NCBI GenBank assembly: GCA_036172665.1
Contig: CM069870.1
Coordinates: forward strand, 43,978,001 to 44,042,000
From: Prosopocoilus inquinatus
Taxonomy: Eukaryota > Arthropoda > Insecta > Coleoptera > Lucanidae
Direction of reading: 5' to 3'
Length of the DNA stretch: 64,000 bases
Shown here: piece by piece, positions 1 through 10,239 of the stretch
Position numbering within the stretch: the first letter of the stretch is position 1
Layout of the letters: the number at the start of each line of letters is the position of its first letter
The notes under the pieces: generated by a model
The model's input: only the letters and a program-made list of their open reading frames with translations
The model's database searches: none
What the model was told of the DNA's origin: nothing
Program-made: the position numbers and the translations under genes

Positions 1-298
1 TGACGTTTGGATGGACTCCAGTAACCCTGACGTGAGATACGAAGTTCTCGGAGGCAGCAGAAGCTGGAATTATTTTTAAACGAAACAACACGTATTAGCG
101 TTGTTCCTGTGATGTATCTAATCGATCCTTACTCATCTATCATGTTATTTGACGATTGGATGGACTCCAGTAACTCTGATGTGAGATACAAAGTCTTTGG
201 ACGCAGCAGAAGCTGGAAATAGTTTTAAACGAAACAACACGCATTAGCGTTGTTCCTGTGATGTATCTAATCGATCCTTACTTATCTATCATGTTATT

Positions 299-447
299 TG
301 ACGTTTGGATGGACTCCAGTAACCCTGACGTGAGATACGAAGTTCTCGGAGGCAGCAGAAGCTGGAAATAGTTTTAAACGAAACAACACGTATTAGCGTT
401 GTTCCTGTGATGTATCTAATCGATCCTTAATCATCTATCATGCTATT
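299..447 (+). repeat. Type A monomer, example
   Basis: This is a full 149-bp unit. Diagnostic bases are ccctgacg at monomer positions 25-32 and cgaagttctcgg at 40-51, so CpGs at 31-32, 40-41 and 49-50 are all intact. The common form has ggacgcagc; this one has ggaggcagc. A is among the most frequent types, often occurring two or three in a row (for example 60707, 60856 and 61005). It occurs with either tttgg or tttcg at positions 6-10, so the 5' end and the middle of the monomer have recombined. Confidence 0.95.
382..403 (+). repeat. Inverted repeat (hairpin) within the monomer, example
   Basis: Monomer positions 84-105 read aacaac, a 10-nt spacer, then gttgtt: a 6-bp perfect inverted repeat. 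In monomers with acgcattagc as spacer, GC at 92-93 can also pair with GC at 98-99, leaving an ATTA loop and an AC bulge; the acgtattagc form loses part of this inner stem. The arms are conserved in almost every monomer, whereas spacer position 93 is one of the most variable sites (C or T). A role in cruciform formation or protein binding is inference only. Confidence 0.8.
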
Positions 448-1429
448 TGACGTTTGGATGGACTCCAGTAACTCTAATGTGAGATACGAAATTTTCGGAC
501 GCAGCAGAAGCTGGAAATAGTTTTAAACGAAACAACACGCATTAGCGTTATTCCTGTAATGTATCTAATCGATCCTTACTTATCTATCATGTTATTTGAC
601 GTTTGGATGGACTCCAGTAACCCTGACGTGAGATACGAAGTTCTCGGACGCAGCAGAAGCTGGAAATAGTTTTAAACGAAACAACACGCATTAGCGTTGT
701 TCCTGTGATGTATCTAATCGATCCTTACTTATCTATCATGTTATTTGACGTTTGGATGGACTCCAGTAACCCTGACGTGAGATACGAAGTTCTCGGAGGC
801 AGCAGAAGCTGGAAATAGTTTTAAACGAAACAACACGTATTAGCGATGTTCCTGTGATGTATCTAATCGATCCTTACTCATCTATCATGTTATTTGACGT
901 TTGGATGGACTCCAGTAACTCTGATGTGAGATACAAAGTCTTTGGACGCAGCAGAAGCTGGAAATAGTTTTGAAGGAAACAACACGTATTAGCGTTGTTC
1001 CTGTGATGTATCTAATCGATCCTAACTCATATATCATGTTATTTGACGTTTGGATGGACTCCAGTAACTCTAATGTTTGATACAAAGTTTTTGGACCCAG
1101 CAGGAGCTGGAAATAGTTTGAAACGAAACAACACGTATTGGCGTTGTTCCTGTGCTGTATCTAATCGATCCTTACTCATATATCATGTTATTTGGCGTTT
1201 CGATGGACTCCAGTAACTTTGATGGGAGATACGAAGTTCTCGGACGCAGCTGAAGCTGGAAATAGTTTTAAATGAAACAACACGTATTAGCGTTGTTCCT
1301 GTGATGTATCTAAACGATCCTTACTTATCTAACATGTTATTTGACGTTTGGATGGACTCCAGTAAGTCTGATGTGAGATACAAAGTTCTTGGACGCAGCA
1401 GGAGCTGGAAATAGTTTTAAACGAAACAA

Positions 1430-1640
1430 CACGTATTAGCGTTGTTCCTGTGATGTATCTAATAGATCCTTACTTATCTATCATGTTATTTGACGTTTGG
1501 ATGGACTCCAGTAACCCTGACGTGAGATACGAAGTTCTCGGAGGCAGCAGAAGCTGGAAATAGTTTTAAACGAAACAACACGTATTAGCGTTGTTCCTGT
1601 GATGTATCTAATCGATCCTTAATCATCTATCATGCTATTT
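1430..1640 (+). repeat. Conversion-like patch inside the 18-monomer unit
   Basis: At the 2,682-bp offset this stretch should match 4112-4322, a type D monomer with gtgctgtatc and ctcacctatc before it. Instead 1491-1639 is a type A monomer with ggaggcagc and the rare ttaatcatctatcatgct end. It appears identical to the monomer at 299-447, eight monomers upstream. Flanking sequence on both sides stays in register at 2,682 bp, so one monomer-sized tract was replaced without changing length. Confidence 0.8.
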
Positions 1641-2682
1641 GACGTTTGGATGGACTCCAGTAAGTCTGATGTGAGATACAAAGTTTTTGGACGCAGCAGG
1701 AGCTGGAAATAGTTTTAAACGAAACAACACGCATTAGCGTTGTTCCTGTGATGTATCTAATCGATCCTTACTCATCTATCATGTTATTTGATGTTTGGAT
1801 GGACTCCAGTAACTCTGATGTGAGATACAAAGTTTTTGGACGCAGCAGAAGCTGGAAATAGTTTTGAACGAAACAACACGTATTAGCGTTGTTCCTGTGA
1901 TGTATCTAATCGATCCTTACTTAGCTACTATGTTATTTGAAGTTTCGATGGACTCCAGTAACTCTGATGTGAGATACAAAGTTTTTGGACGCAGCAGAAG
2001 CTGGAAATAGTTTTGAAAGAAACAACACGTATTAGCGTTGTTACTGTGATGTATCTAATCGATCCTTACTTATCTATCATGTTATTTGACGTTTGGATGG
2101 ACTCCAGTAAGTCTGATGTGAGATACAAAGTTCTTGGACGCAGCAGGAGCTGGAAATAGTTTTAAACGAAACAACACGCATTAGCGTTGTTCCTGTGCTG
2201 TATCTAATCGATCCTTACTCATATATCATGTTATTTGGCGTTTCGATGGACTCCAGTAGCTCTGATGTGAGATACGACGTTTTCGGACGCAGCAGAAGCT
2301 GGAAATAGTTTTAAACGAAACAACACGTATTAGCGTTGTTCCTGTGATGTATCTAAACGATCCTTACTCATCTATCATGCTATTTGACGTTTGGATGGAC
2401 TCCGGTAACTCTAATGTGAGATACGAAATTTTCGGACGCAGCAGAAGCTGGAAATAGTTTGAAACGAAACAACACGTATTAGCGTTGTTCCTGTGATGTA
2501 TCTAATCGATCCTTACTTATCTATCATGTTATTTGACGTTTGGATGGACTCCAGTAACCCTGACGTGAGATACGAAGTTCTCGGAGGCAGCAGAAGCTGG
2601 AAATAGTTTTAAACGAAACAACACGTATTAGCGTTGTTCCTGTGATGTATCTAATCGATCCTTACTTATCTATCATGTTATT

Positions 2683-4970
2683 TGACGTTTGGATGGACTC
2701 CAGTAACCCTGACGTGAGATACGAAGTTCTCGGAGGCAGCAGAAGCTGGAATTATTTTTAAACGAAACAACACGTATTAGCGTTGTTCCTGTGATGTATC
2801 TAATCGATCCTTACTCATCTATCATGTTATTTGACGTTTGGATGGACTCCAGTAACTCTGATGTGAGATACAAAGTCTTTGGACGCAGCAGAAGCTGGAA
2901 ATAGTTTTAAACGAAACAACACGCATTAGCGTTGTTCCTGTGATGTATCTAATCGATCCTTACTTATCTATCATGTTATTTGACGTTTGGATGGACTCCA
3001 GTAACCCTGACGTGAGATACGAAGTTCTCGGAGGCAGCAGAAGCTGGAAATAGTTTTAAACGAAACAACACGTATTAGCGTTGTTCCTGTGATGTATCTA
3101 ATCGATCCTTAATCATCTATCATGCTATTTGACGTTTAGATGGACTCCAGTAACTCTAATGTGAGATACGAAATTTTCGGACGCAGCAGAAGCTGGAAAT
3201 AGTTTTAAACGAAACAACACGCATTAGCGTTATTCCTGTAATGTATCTAATCGATCCTTACTTATCTATCATGTTATTTGACGTTTGGATGGACTCCAGT
3301 AACCCTGACGTGAGATACGAAGTTCTCGGACGCAGCAGAAGCTGGAAATAGTTTTAAACGAAACAACACGCATTTGCGTTGTTCCTGTGATGTATCTAAT
3401 CGATCCTTACTTATCTATCATGTTATTTGACGTTTGGATGGACTCCAGTAACCCTGACGTGAGATACGAAGTTCTCGGAGGCAGCAGAAGCTGGAAATAG
3501 TTTTAAACGAAACAACACGTATTAGCGATGTTCCTGTGATGTATCTAATCGATCCTTACTCATCTATCATGTTATTTGACGTTTGGATGGACTCCAGTAA
3601 CTCTGATGTGAGATACAAAGTCTTTGGACGCAGCAGAAGCTGGAAATAGTTTTGAAGGAAACAACACGTATTAGCGTTGTTCCTGTGATGTATCTAATCG
3701 ATCCTAACTCATATATCATGTTATTTGACGTTTGGATGGACTCCAGTAACTCTAATGTTTGATACAAAGTTTTTGGACCCAGCAGGAGCTGGAAATAGTT
3801 TGAAACGAAACAACACGTATTGGCGTTGTTCCTGTGCTGTATCTAATCGATCCTTACTCATATATCATGTTATTTGGCGTTTCGATGGACTCCAGTAACT
3901 TTGATGGGAGATACGAAGTTCTCGGACGCAGCTGAAGCTGGAAATAGTTTTAAATGAAACAACACGTATTAGCGTTGTTCCTGTGATGTATCTAAACGAT
4001 CCTTACTTATCTAACATGTTATTTGACGTTTGGATGGACTCCAGTAAGTCTGATGTGAGATACGAAGTTCTTGGACGCAGCAGGAGCTGGAAATAGTTTT
4101 AAACGAAACAACACGTATTAGCGTTGTTCCTGTGCTGTATCTAATCGATCCTTACTCACCTATCATGTTATTTGGCGTTTCGATGGACTCCAGTAACTTT
4201 GATGTGAGATACGAAGTTCTCGGACGCAGCTGAAGCTGGAAATAGTTTTAAATGAAACAACACGTATTAGTGTTGTTCCTGTGATGTATCTAAACGATCC
4301 CTACTTATCTAACATGTTATTTGACGTTTGGATGGACTCCAGTAAGTCTGATGTGAGATACAAAGTTTTTGGACGCAGCAGGAGCTGGAAATAGTTTTAA
4401 ACGAAACAACACGCATTAGCGTTGTTCCTGTGATGTATCTAATCGATCCTTACTCATCTATCATGTTATTTGACGTTTGGATGGACTCCAGTAACTCTGA
4501 TGTGAGATACAAAGTTTTTGGACGCAGCAGAAGCTGGAAATAGTTTTGAACGAAACAACACGTATTAGCGTTGTTCCTGTGATGTATCTAATCGATCCTT
4601 ACTTAGCTACTATGTTATTTGACGTTTCGATGGACTCCAGTAACTCTGATGTGAGATACAAAGTTTTTGGACGCAGCAGAAGCTGGAAATAGTTTTGAAC
4701 GAAACAACACGTATTAGCGTTGTTACTGTGATGTATCTAATCGATCCTTACTTATCTATCATGTTATTTGACGTTTGGATGGACTCCAGTAAGTCTGATG
4801 TGAGATACAAAGTTCTTGGACGCAGCAGGAGCTGGAAATAGTTTTAAACGAAACAACACGCATTAGCGTTGTTCCTGTGCTGTATCTAATCGATCCTTAC
4901 TCATATATCATGTTATTTGGCGTTTCGATGGACTCCAGTAGCTCTGATGTGAGATACGACGTTTTCGGAC
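2683..4970 (+). repeat. 18-monomer higher-order unit, copy 2
   Basis: This is the second copy of the 2,682-bp unit, offset by exactly 18 monomers. It differs from copy 1 at scattered single bases (for example tttaga at about 3136 where copy 1 has tttgga) and over the patch matching 1381-1640. Its right part, from about 3350, was later included in the 6,812-bp duplication, so these variants occur a third time near 10170-11780. Confidence 0.9.
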
Positions 4971-7003
4971 GCAGCAGAAGCTGGAAATAGTTTTAAACGA
5001 AACAACACGTATTAGCTTTGTTCCTGTGATGTACCTAATCGATCCTTACTCATCTATCATGTTATTTGACGTTTCGATGGACTCCAGTAACTGTAATGTG
5101 AGATACGAAATTTTCGGACGGAGCAGAACCTGGAAATAGTTTTAAACGAAACAACACGCATTAGCGTTGTTCCTGTGATGTATCTAATCGATCCTTACTC
5201 ATCTATCATGTTATTTGGCGTTTCGATGGACTCCAGTAACTTTAATGTGAGATACGAAGTTCTCGGACGCAGCTGAAGCTGCAAATAGTTTTAAATGAAA
5301 CAACACGTATTAGCGTTGTTCCTGTGATGTATCTAAACGATCCTTACTTATCTAACATGTTATTTGACGTTTGGATGGACTCCAGTAAGTCTGATGTGAG
5401 ATACCAAGTTTTTGGACGCAGCAGGAGCTGGAAATAGTTTTAAACGAAACAACACGTATTAGCGTTGTTCCTGTGCTGTATCTAATCGATCCTTACTCAT
5501 ATATCATGTTATTTGGCGTTTCGATGGACTCCAGTAACTTTGATGGGAGATACGAAGTTCTCGGACGCAGCTGAAGCTGGAAATAGTTTTAAATGAAACA
5601 ACACGTATTAGCGTTGTTCCTGTGATGTATCTAAACGATCCTTACTTATCTAACATGTTATTTGACGTTTGGATGGACTCCAGTAAGTCTGATGTGAGAT
5701 ACAAAGTTCTTGGACGTAGCAGGAGCTGGAAATAGTTTTAAACGAAACAACACGTATTAGCGTTGTTCCTGTGCTGTATCTAATCGATCCTTACTCATAT
5801 ATCATGTTACTTGGCGTTTCGATGGACTCCAGTAACTTTGATGTGAGATACGAAGTTCTCGGACGCAGCTGAAGCTGGAAATAGTTTTAAATGAAACAAC
5901 ACGTATTAGCGTTGTTCCTGTGATGTATCTAAACGATCCTTACTTATCTAACATGTTATTTGACGTTTGGATGGACTCCAGTATGTCTGATGTGAGATAC
6001 AAAGTTTTTGGACGCAGCAGAAGCTGGAAATAATTTTGAACGAAACAACACGTATTAGCGTTGTTCCTGTGATGTATCTAATCGATCCTCACTTAGCTAC
6101 TATGTTATTTGACGTTTCGATGGACTCCAGTAACTCTAATGTGAGATACGAAATTTTCGGACGCAGCAGAAGCTGGAAATAGTTTTAAACGAAACAACAA
6201 GCATTAGCGCTGTTCCTGTGATGTATCTAATCGATCCTTACTCATCTATCATGTTATTTGGCGTTTCGATGGACTCCAGTAACTTTGATGTGAGATACGA
6301 AGTTCTCGGACGCAGCTGAAGCTGGAAATAGTTTTAAATGAAACAACACGTATTAGCGTTGTTCCTGTGATGTATCTAAACGATCCTTACTTATCTAACA
6401 TGTTATTTGACGTTTGGATGGACTCCAGTAAGTCTGATGTGAGATACAAAGTTTTTGGACGCAGCAGGAGCTGGAAATAGTTTTAAACGAAACAACACGC
6501 ATTAGCGTTGTTCCAGTGATGTATCTAATCGATCCTTACTCATCTATCATGTTATTTGACGTTTCGATGGACTCCAGTAACTCTAATGTGAGAAACGAAA
6601 TTTTCGGACGCAGCAGAAGCTGGAAATAGTTTTAAACGAAACAACACGCATTAGCGTTGTTCCTGTGCTGTATCTAATCGATCCTTACTCATATATCATG
6701 TTATTTGGCGTTTCGATGGACTCCAGTAACTTTGATGTGAGATACGAAGTTTTCGGACGCAGCTGAAGCTGGAAATAGTTTTAAACGAAACAACACGCAT
6801 TAGCGTTGTTCCTGTGATGTATCTAATCGATCCTTACTTAGCTACTATGTTATTTGACGTTTCGATGGACTCCAGTAACTCTAATGTGAGATACGAAATT
6901 TTCGGACGCAGCAGAAGCTGGAAATAGTTTTAAATGAAACAACACGTATTAGCGTTGTTCCTGTGATGTATCTAATCGATCCTTACTCATCTATCATGTT
7001 ATA

Positions 7004-7131
7004 TATCTTTGATGTGAGATACGAAGTTCTCGGACGCAGCTGAAGCTGGAAATAGTTTTAAACGAAACAACACGCATTAGCGTTGCTCCTGTGATGTATC
7101 TAATCGATCCTTAATTATCTATCATGTTATT
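7004..7131 (+). repeat. 128-bp truncated monomer 1
   Basis: The junction reads catgttatatatctttgatg. Compared with a type D monomer, the 25 bp between gttat and ctttgatg are replaced by atat, a net loss of 21 bp. The loss removes monomer positions 1 to about 24, including the CENP-B-box-like segment. The rest of the monomer (type D, cagctgaag) is intact, and the next monomer starts on phase at 7132. Confidence 0.95.
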
Positions 7132-8621
7132 TGACGTTTGGATGGACTCCAGTAACCCTGACGTGAGATACGAAGTTCTCGGACGCAGCAGAAGCTGGAA
7201 ATAGTTTTAAACGAAACAACACGCATTAGCGTTGTTCCTGTGATGTATCTAATCGATCCTTACTTATCTATCATGTTATTTGACGTTTGGATGGACTCCA
7301 GTAACCCTGACGTGAGATACGAAGTTCTCGGACGCAGCAGAAGCTGGAAATAGTTTTAAACGAAACAACACGTATTAGCGTTGTTCCTGTGATGTATCTA
7401 ATCGATCCTTACTCATCTATCATGTTATTTGACGTTTGGATGGACTCCAGTAACTCTGATGTGAGATACAAAGTTTTTGGACTCAGCAGAAGCTGGAAAT
7501 AGTTTTGAACGAAACAACACGTATTAGCGTTGTTCCTGTGATGTATCTAATCGATCCTTACTCATCTATCATGTTATTTGACGTTTGGATGGACTCCAGT
7601 AACTCTGATGTGAGATACAAAGTTTTTGGACGCAGCAGAAGCTGGAAATAGTTTTGAACGAAACAACACGTATTAGCGTTGTTACTGTGATGTATCTAAT
7701 CGATCCTTACTTATCTATCATGTTATTTGACGTTTGGATGGACTCCAGTAAGTCTGATGTGAGATACAAAGTTTTTGGACGCAGCAGGAGCTGGAAATAG
7801 TTTTAAACGAAACAACACGTATTACCGTTGTTCCTGTGCTGTATCTAATCGATCCTTACTCATATATCATGTTATTTGGCGTTTCGATGGACTCCAGTAA
7901 CTCTGATGTGAGATACGACCTTTTCGGACGCAGCAGAAGCTGGAAATAGTTTTAAACGAAACAACACGTATTAGCGTTGTTCCTGTGATGTACCTAATCG
8001 ATCCTTACTCATCTATCATGTTATTTGACGTTTCGATGGACTCCAGTAACTCTAATGTGAGATACGAAATTTTCGGACGCAGCAGAAGCTGGAAATAGTT
8101 TTAAACGAAACAACACGCATTAGCGTTTTTCCTGTGATGTATCTAATCGATCCTTACTCATCTATCATGTTATTTGACGTTTCGATGGACTCCAGTAACT
8201 CTAATGTGAGAAACGAAATTTTCGGACGCAGCAGAAGCTGGAAATAGTTTTAAACGAAACAACACGCATTAGCGTTTTTCCTGTGATGTATCTAATCGAT
8301 ACTTACTCATCTGTCATGTTATTTGACGTTTCGATGGACTCCAGTAACTCTGATGTGAGAAACGAAATTTTCGGACGCAGCTGAAGCTGGAAATAGTTTT
8401 AAACGAAACAACACGCATTAGCGTTGTTCCTGTGATGTATCTAATCGATCCTTACTTAGCTACTATGTTATTTGACGTTTCGATGGACTCCAGTAACTCT
8501 AATATGAGATACGAAATTTTCGGACGCAGCAGAAGCTGGAAATAGTTCTAAATGAAACAACACGTATTAGCATTGTTCCTGTGATGTATCTGATCGATCC
8601 TTACTCATCTATCATGTTATA
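7004..8621 (+). repeat. 11-monomer internal duplication around the 128-bp monomers
   Basis: The two truncated monomers of copy 1 are 1,618 bp apart, and the monomers that follow them run in nearly the same type order: A with ccctgacg, B, B, E, then a gtgctgtatc monomer. The segment is thus an 11-monomer unit with its partner beginning at 8622. The block 13816-15433 is the same unit in the second 6,812-bp copy. Confidence 0.8.
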
Positions 8622-8749
8622 TATCTTTGATGTGAGATACGAAGTTCTCGGACGCAGCTGAAGCTGGAAATAGTTTTAAACGAAACAACACGCATTAGCG
8701 TTGTTCCTGTGATGTATCTAATTGATCCTTACTTATCTATCATGTTATT
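8622..8749 (+). repeat. 128-bp truncated monomer 2
   Basis: This has the same deletion junction as the monomer at 7004, lying 1,618 bp downstream (11 x 149 minus 21). The identical breakpoint and the similar flanking monomers show a single deletion that was then copied by an 11-monomer duplication. Confidence 0.95.
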
Positions 8750-10090
8750 TGACGTTTGGATGGACTCCAGTAACCCTGACGTGAGATACGAAGTTCTCGG
8801 ACGCAGCAGAAGCTGGAAATAGTTTTAAACGAAACAACACGTATTAGCGTTGTTCCTGTGATGTATCTGATCGATCCTTACTCATCTATCATGTTATTTG
8901 ACGTTTGGATGGACTCCAGTAACTCTGATGTGAGATACAAAGTTTTTGGACGCAGCAGAAGCTGGAAATAGTTTTGAACGAAACAACACGTATTAGCGTT
9001 GTTCCTGTGATGTATCTAATCGATCCTTACTCATCTATCATGTTATTTGACGTTTGGATGGACTCCAGTAACTCTGATGTGAGATACAAAGTTTTTGGAC
9101 GCAGCAGAAGCTGGAAATAGTTTTGAACGAAACAACACGTATTAGCGTTGTTACTGTGATGTATCTAATCGATCCTTACTTATCTATCATGTTATTTGAC
9201 GTTTGGATGGACTCCAGTAAGTCTGATGTGAGATACAAAGTTTTTGGACGCAGCAGGAGCTGGAAATAGTTTTAAACGAAACAACACGTATTACCGTTGT
9301 TCCTGTGCTGTATCTAATCGATCCTTACTCATATATCATGTTATTTGGCGTTTCGATGGACTCCAGTAACTCTAATGTGAGATACGAAATTTTCGGACGC
9401 AGCAGAAGCTGGAAATAGTTTTAAACGAAACAACACGCATTAGCGTTTTTCCTGTGATGTATCTAATCGATCCTTACTCATCTATCATGTTATTTGACGT
9501 TTCGATGGACTCCAGTAACTCTAATGTGAGAAACGAAATTTTCGGACGCAGCAGAAGCTGGAAATAGTTTTAAACGAAACAACACGCATTAGCGTTGTTC
9601 CTGTAATGTATCTAATCGATCCTTACTTATCTATCATGTTATTTGACGTTTGGATGGACTCCAGTAACCCTGACGTGAGATACGAAGTTCTCGGACGCAG
9701 CAGAAGCTGGAAATAGTTTTAAACGAAACAACACGTATTAGCGTTGTTCCTGTGATGTATCTAATCGATCCTTACTCATCTATCATGTTATTTGACGTTT
9801 TGATGGACTCCAGTAACTCTGATGTGAGATACAAAGTTTTTGGACTCAGCAGAAGCTGGAAATAGTTTTGAACGAAACAACACGTATTAGCGTTGTTCCT
9901 GTGATGTATCTAATCGATCCTTACTCATCTATCATGTTATTTGACGTTTGGATGGACTCCAGTAACTCTGATGTGAAATACAAAGTTTTTGGACGCAGCA
10001 GAAGCTGGAAATAGTTTTGAACGAAACAACACGTATTAGCGTTGTTACTGTGATGTATCTAATCGATCCTTACTTATCTATCATGTTATT

Positions 10091-10239
10091 TGACGTTTGG
10101 ATGGACTCCAGTAAGTCTGATGTGAGATACAAAGTTTTTGGACGCAGCAGAAGCTGGAAATAGTTTTGAACGAAACAACACGCATTAGCGTTGTTCCTGT
10201 GATGTATCTAATCGATCCTTACTTATCTATCATGTTATT
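10091..10239 (+). repeat. Chimeric monomer at the 6.8-kb duplication junction
   Basis: The 5' part is type E and matches the monomer at 16903 (gtctgatg, caaagtttttgg). From the agaagctgg segment onward it follows the monomer at 3279, the left edge of copy 1. The switch therefore lies in about 10141-10149. One base, G in ttttgaacg, fits neither parent and is either a later change or a sign of a third source. Confidence 0.75.

Larger units (their letters stand above)
1..2290 (+). repeat. 18-monomer higher-order unit, copy 1
   Basis: Positions 1 to about 2290 align with 2683 to about 4970 at an offset of 2,682 bp (18 x 149). Shared private variants include ggaattatttttaaacg at the start, a 201-bp minus-strand open frame at 885-1085, ttggacccagc near 1094, and ttacttagctactatg near 1918. 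Alignment breaks at about 1381-1640 (converted patch) and ends near 2290. The left edge is the window edge, so the unit may continue further left. Confidence 0.9.
3350..10150 (+). repeat. 6,812-bp higher-order duplication, copy 1
   Basis: About 3350-10150 aligns with 10162-16960 at an offset of 6,812 bp, which is 46 x 149 minus 42 because each copy holds two 128-bp monomers. Reading by eye I found six substitutions between the copies: 3375/10187, 4262/11074, 7920/14732, 8548/15360, 9801/16613 and 9977/16789. That is about 0.1% divergence, much lower than between neighbouring monomers. Confidence 0.92.

Noticed and set aside
40..51. TTTTT runs in type B and E monomers as Pol III terminators
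   Set aside because: They arise from variation at ttctcgg and are not associated with any promoter or RNA gene.
54..66. CAG-rich gcagcagaagctg as a microsatellite or second hairpin
   Set aside because: Only two CAG units are present and the cagc/gctg stem is four base pairs. It is too weak to claim as a separate feature.
121..126. ATCGAT in nearly every monomer as a protein-binding site
   Set aside because: A 6-bp palindrome repeated with the satellite period is expected from the monomer sequence itself. It would yield a restriction ladder but is no evidence of regulation.
121..129. Pol III B-box-like sequence (atcgatcc in every monomer, matching most of the WTCRANNC core)
   Set aside because: The first G of the box is A, no A-box-like sequence stands at a suitable distance upstream, and no tRNA-like fold is visible.
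885..1085. 66-codon open frame on the minus strand, repeated identically at 3567-3767 and 10379-10579
   Set aside because: It starts at TTG rather than ATG and spans about 1.35 satellite monomers. It is open only because gtttgatac replaces gtgagatac and ttttgaagg removes the usual stops. The three copies are identical because the block was duplicated, not because the protein is conserved.
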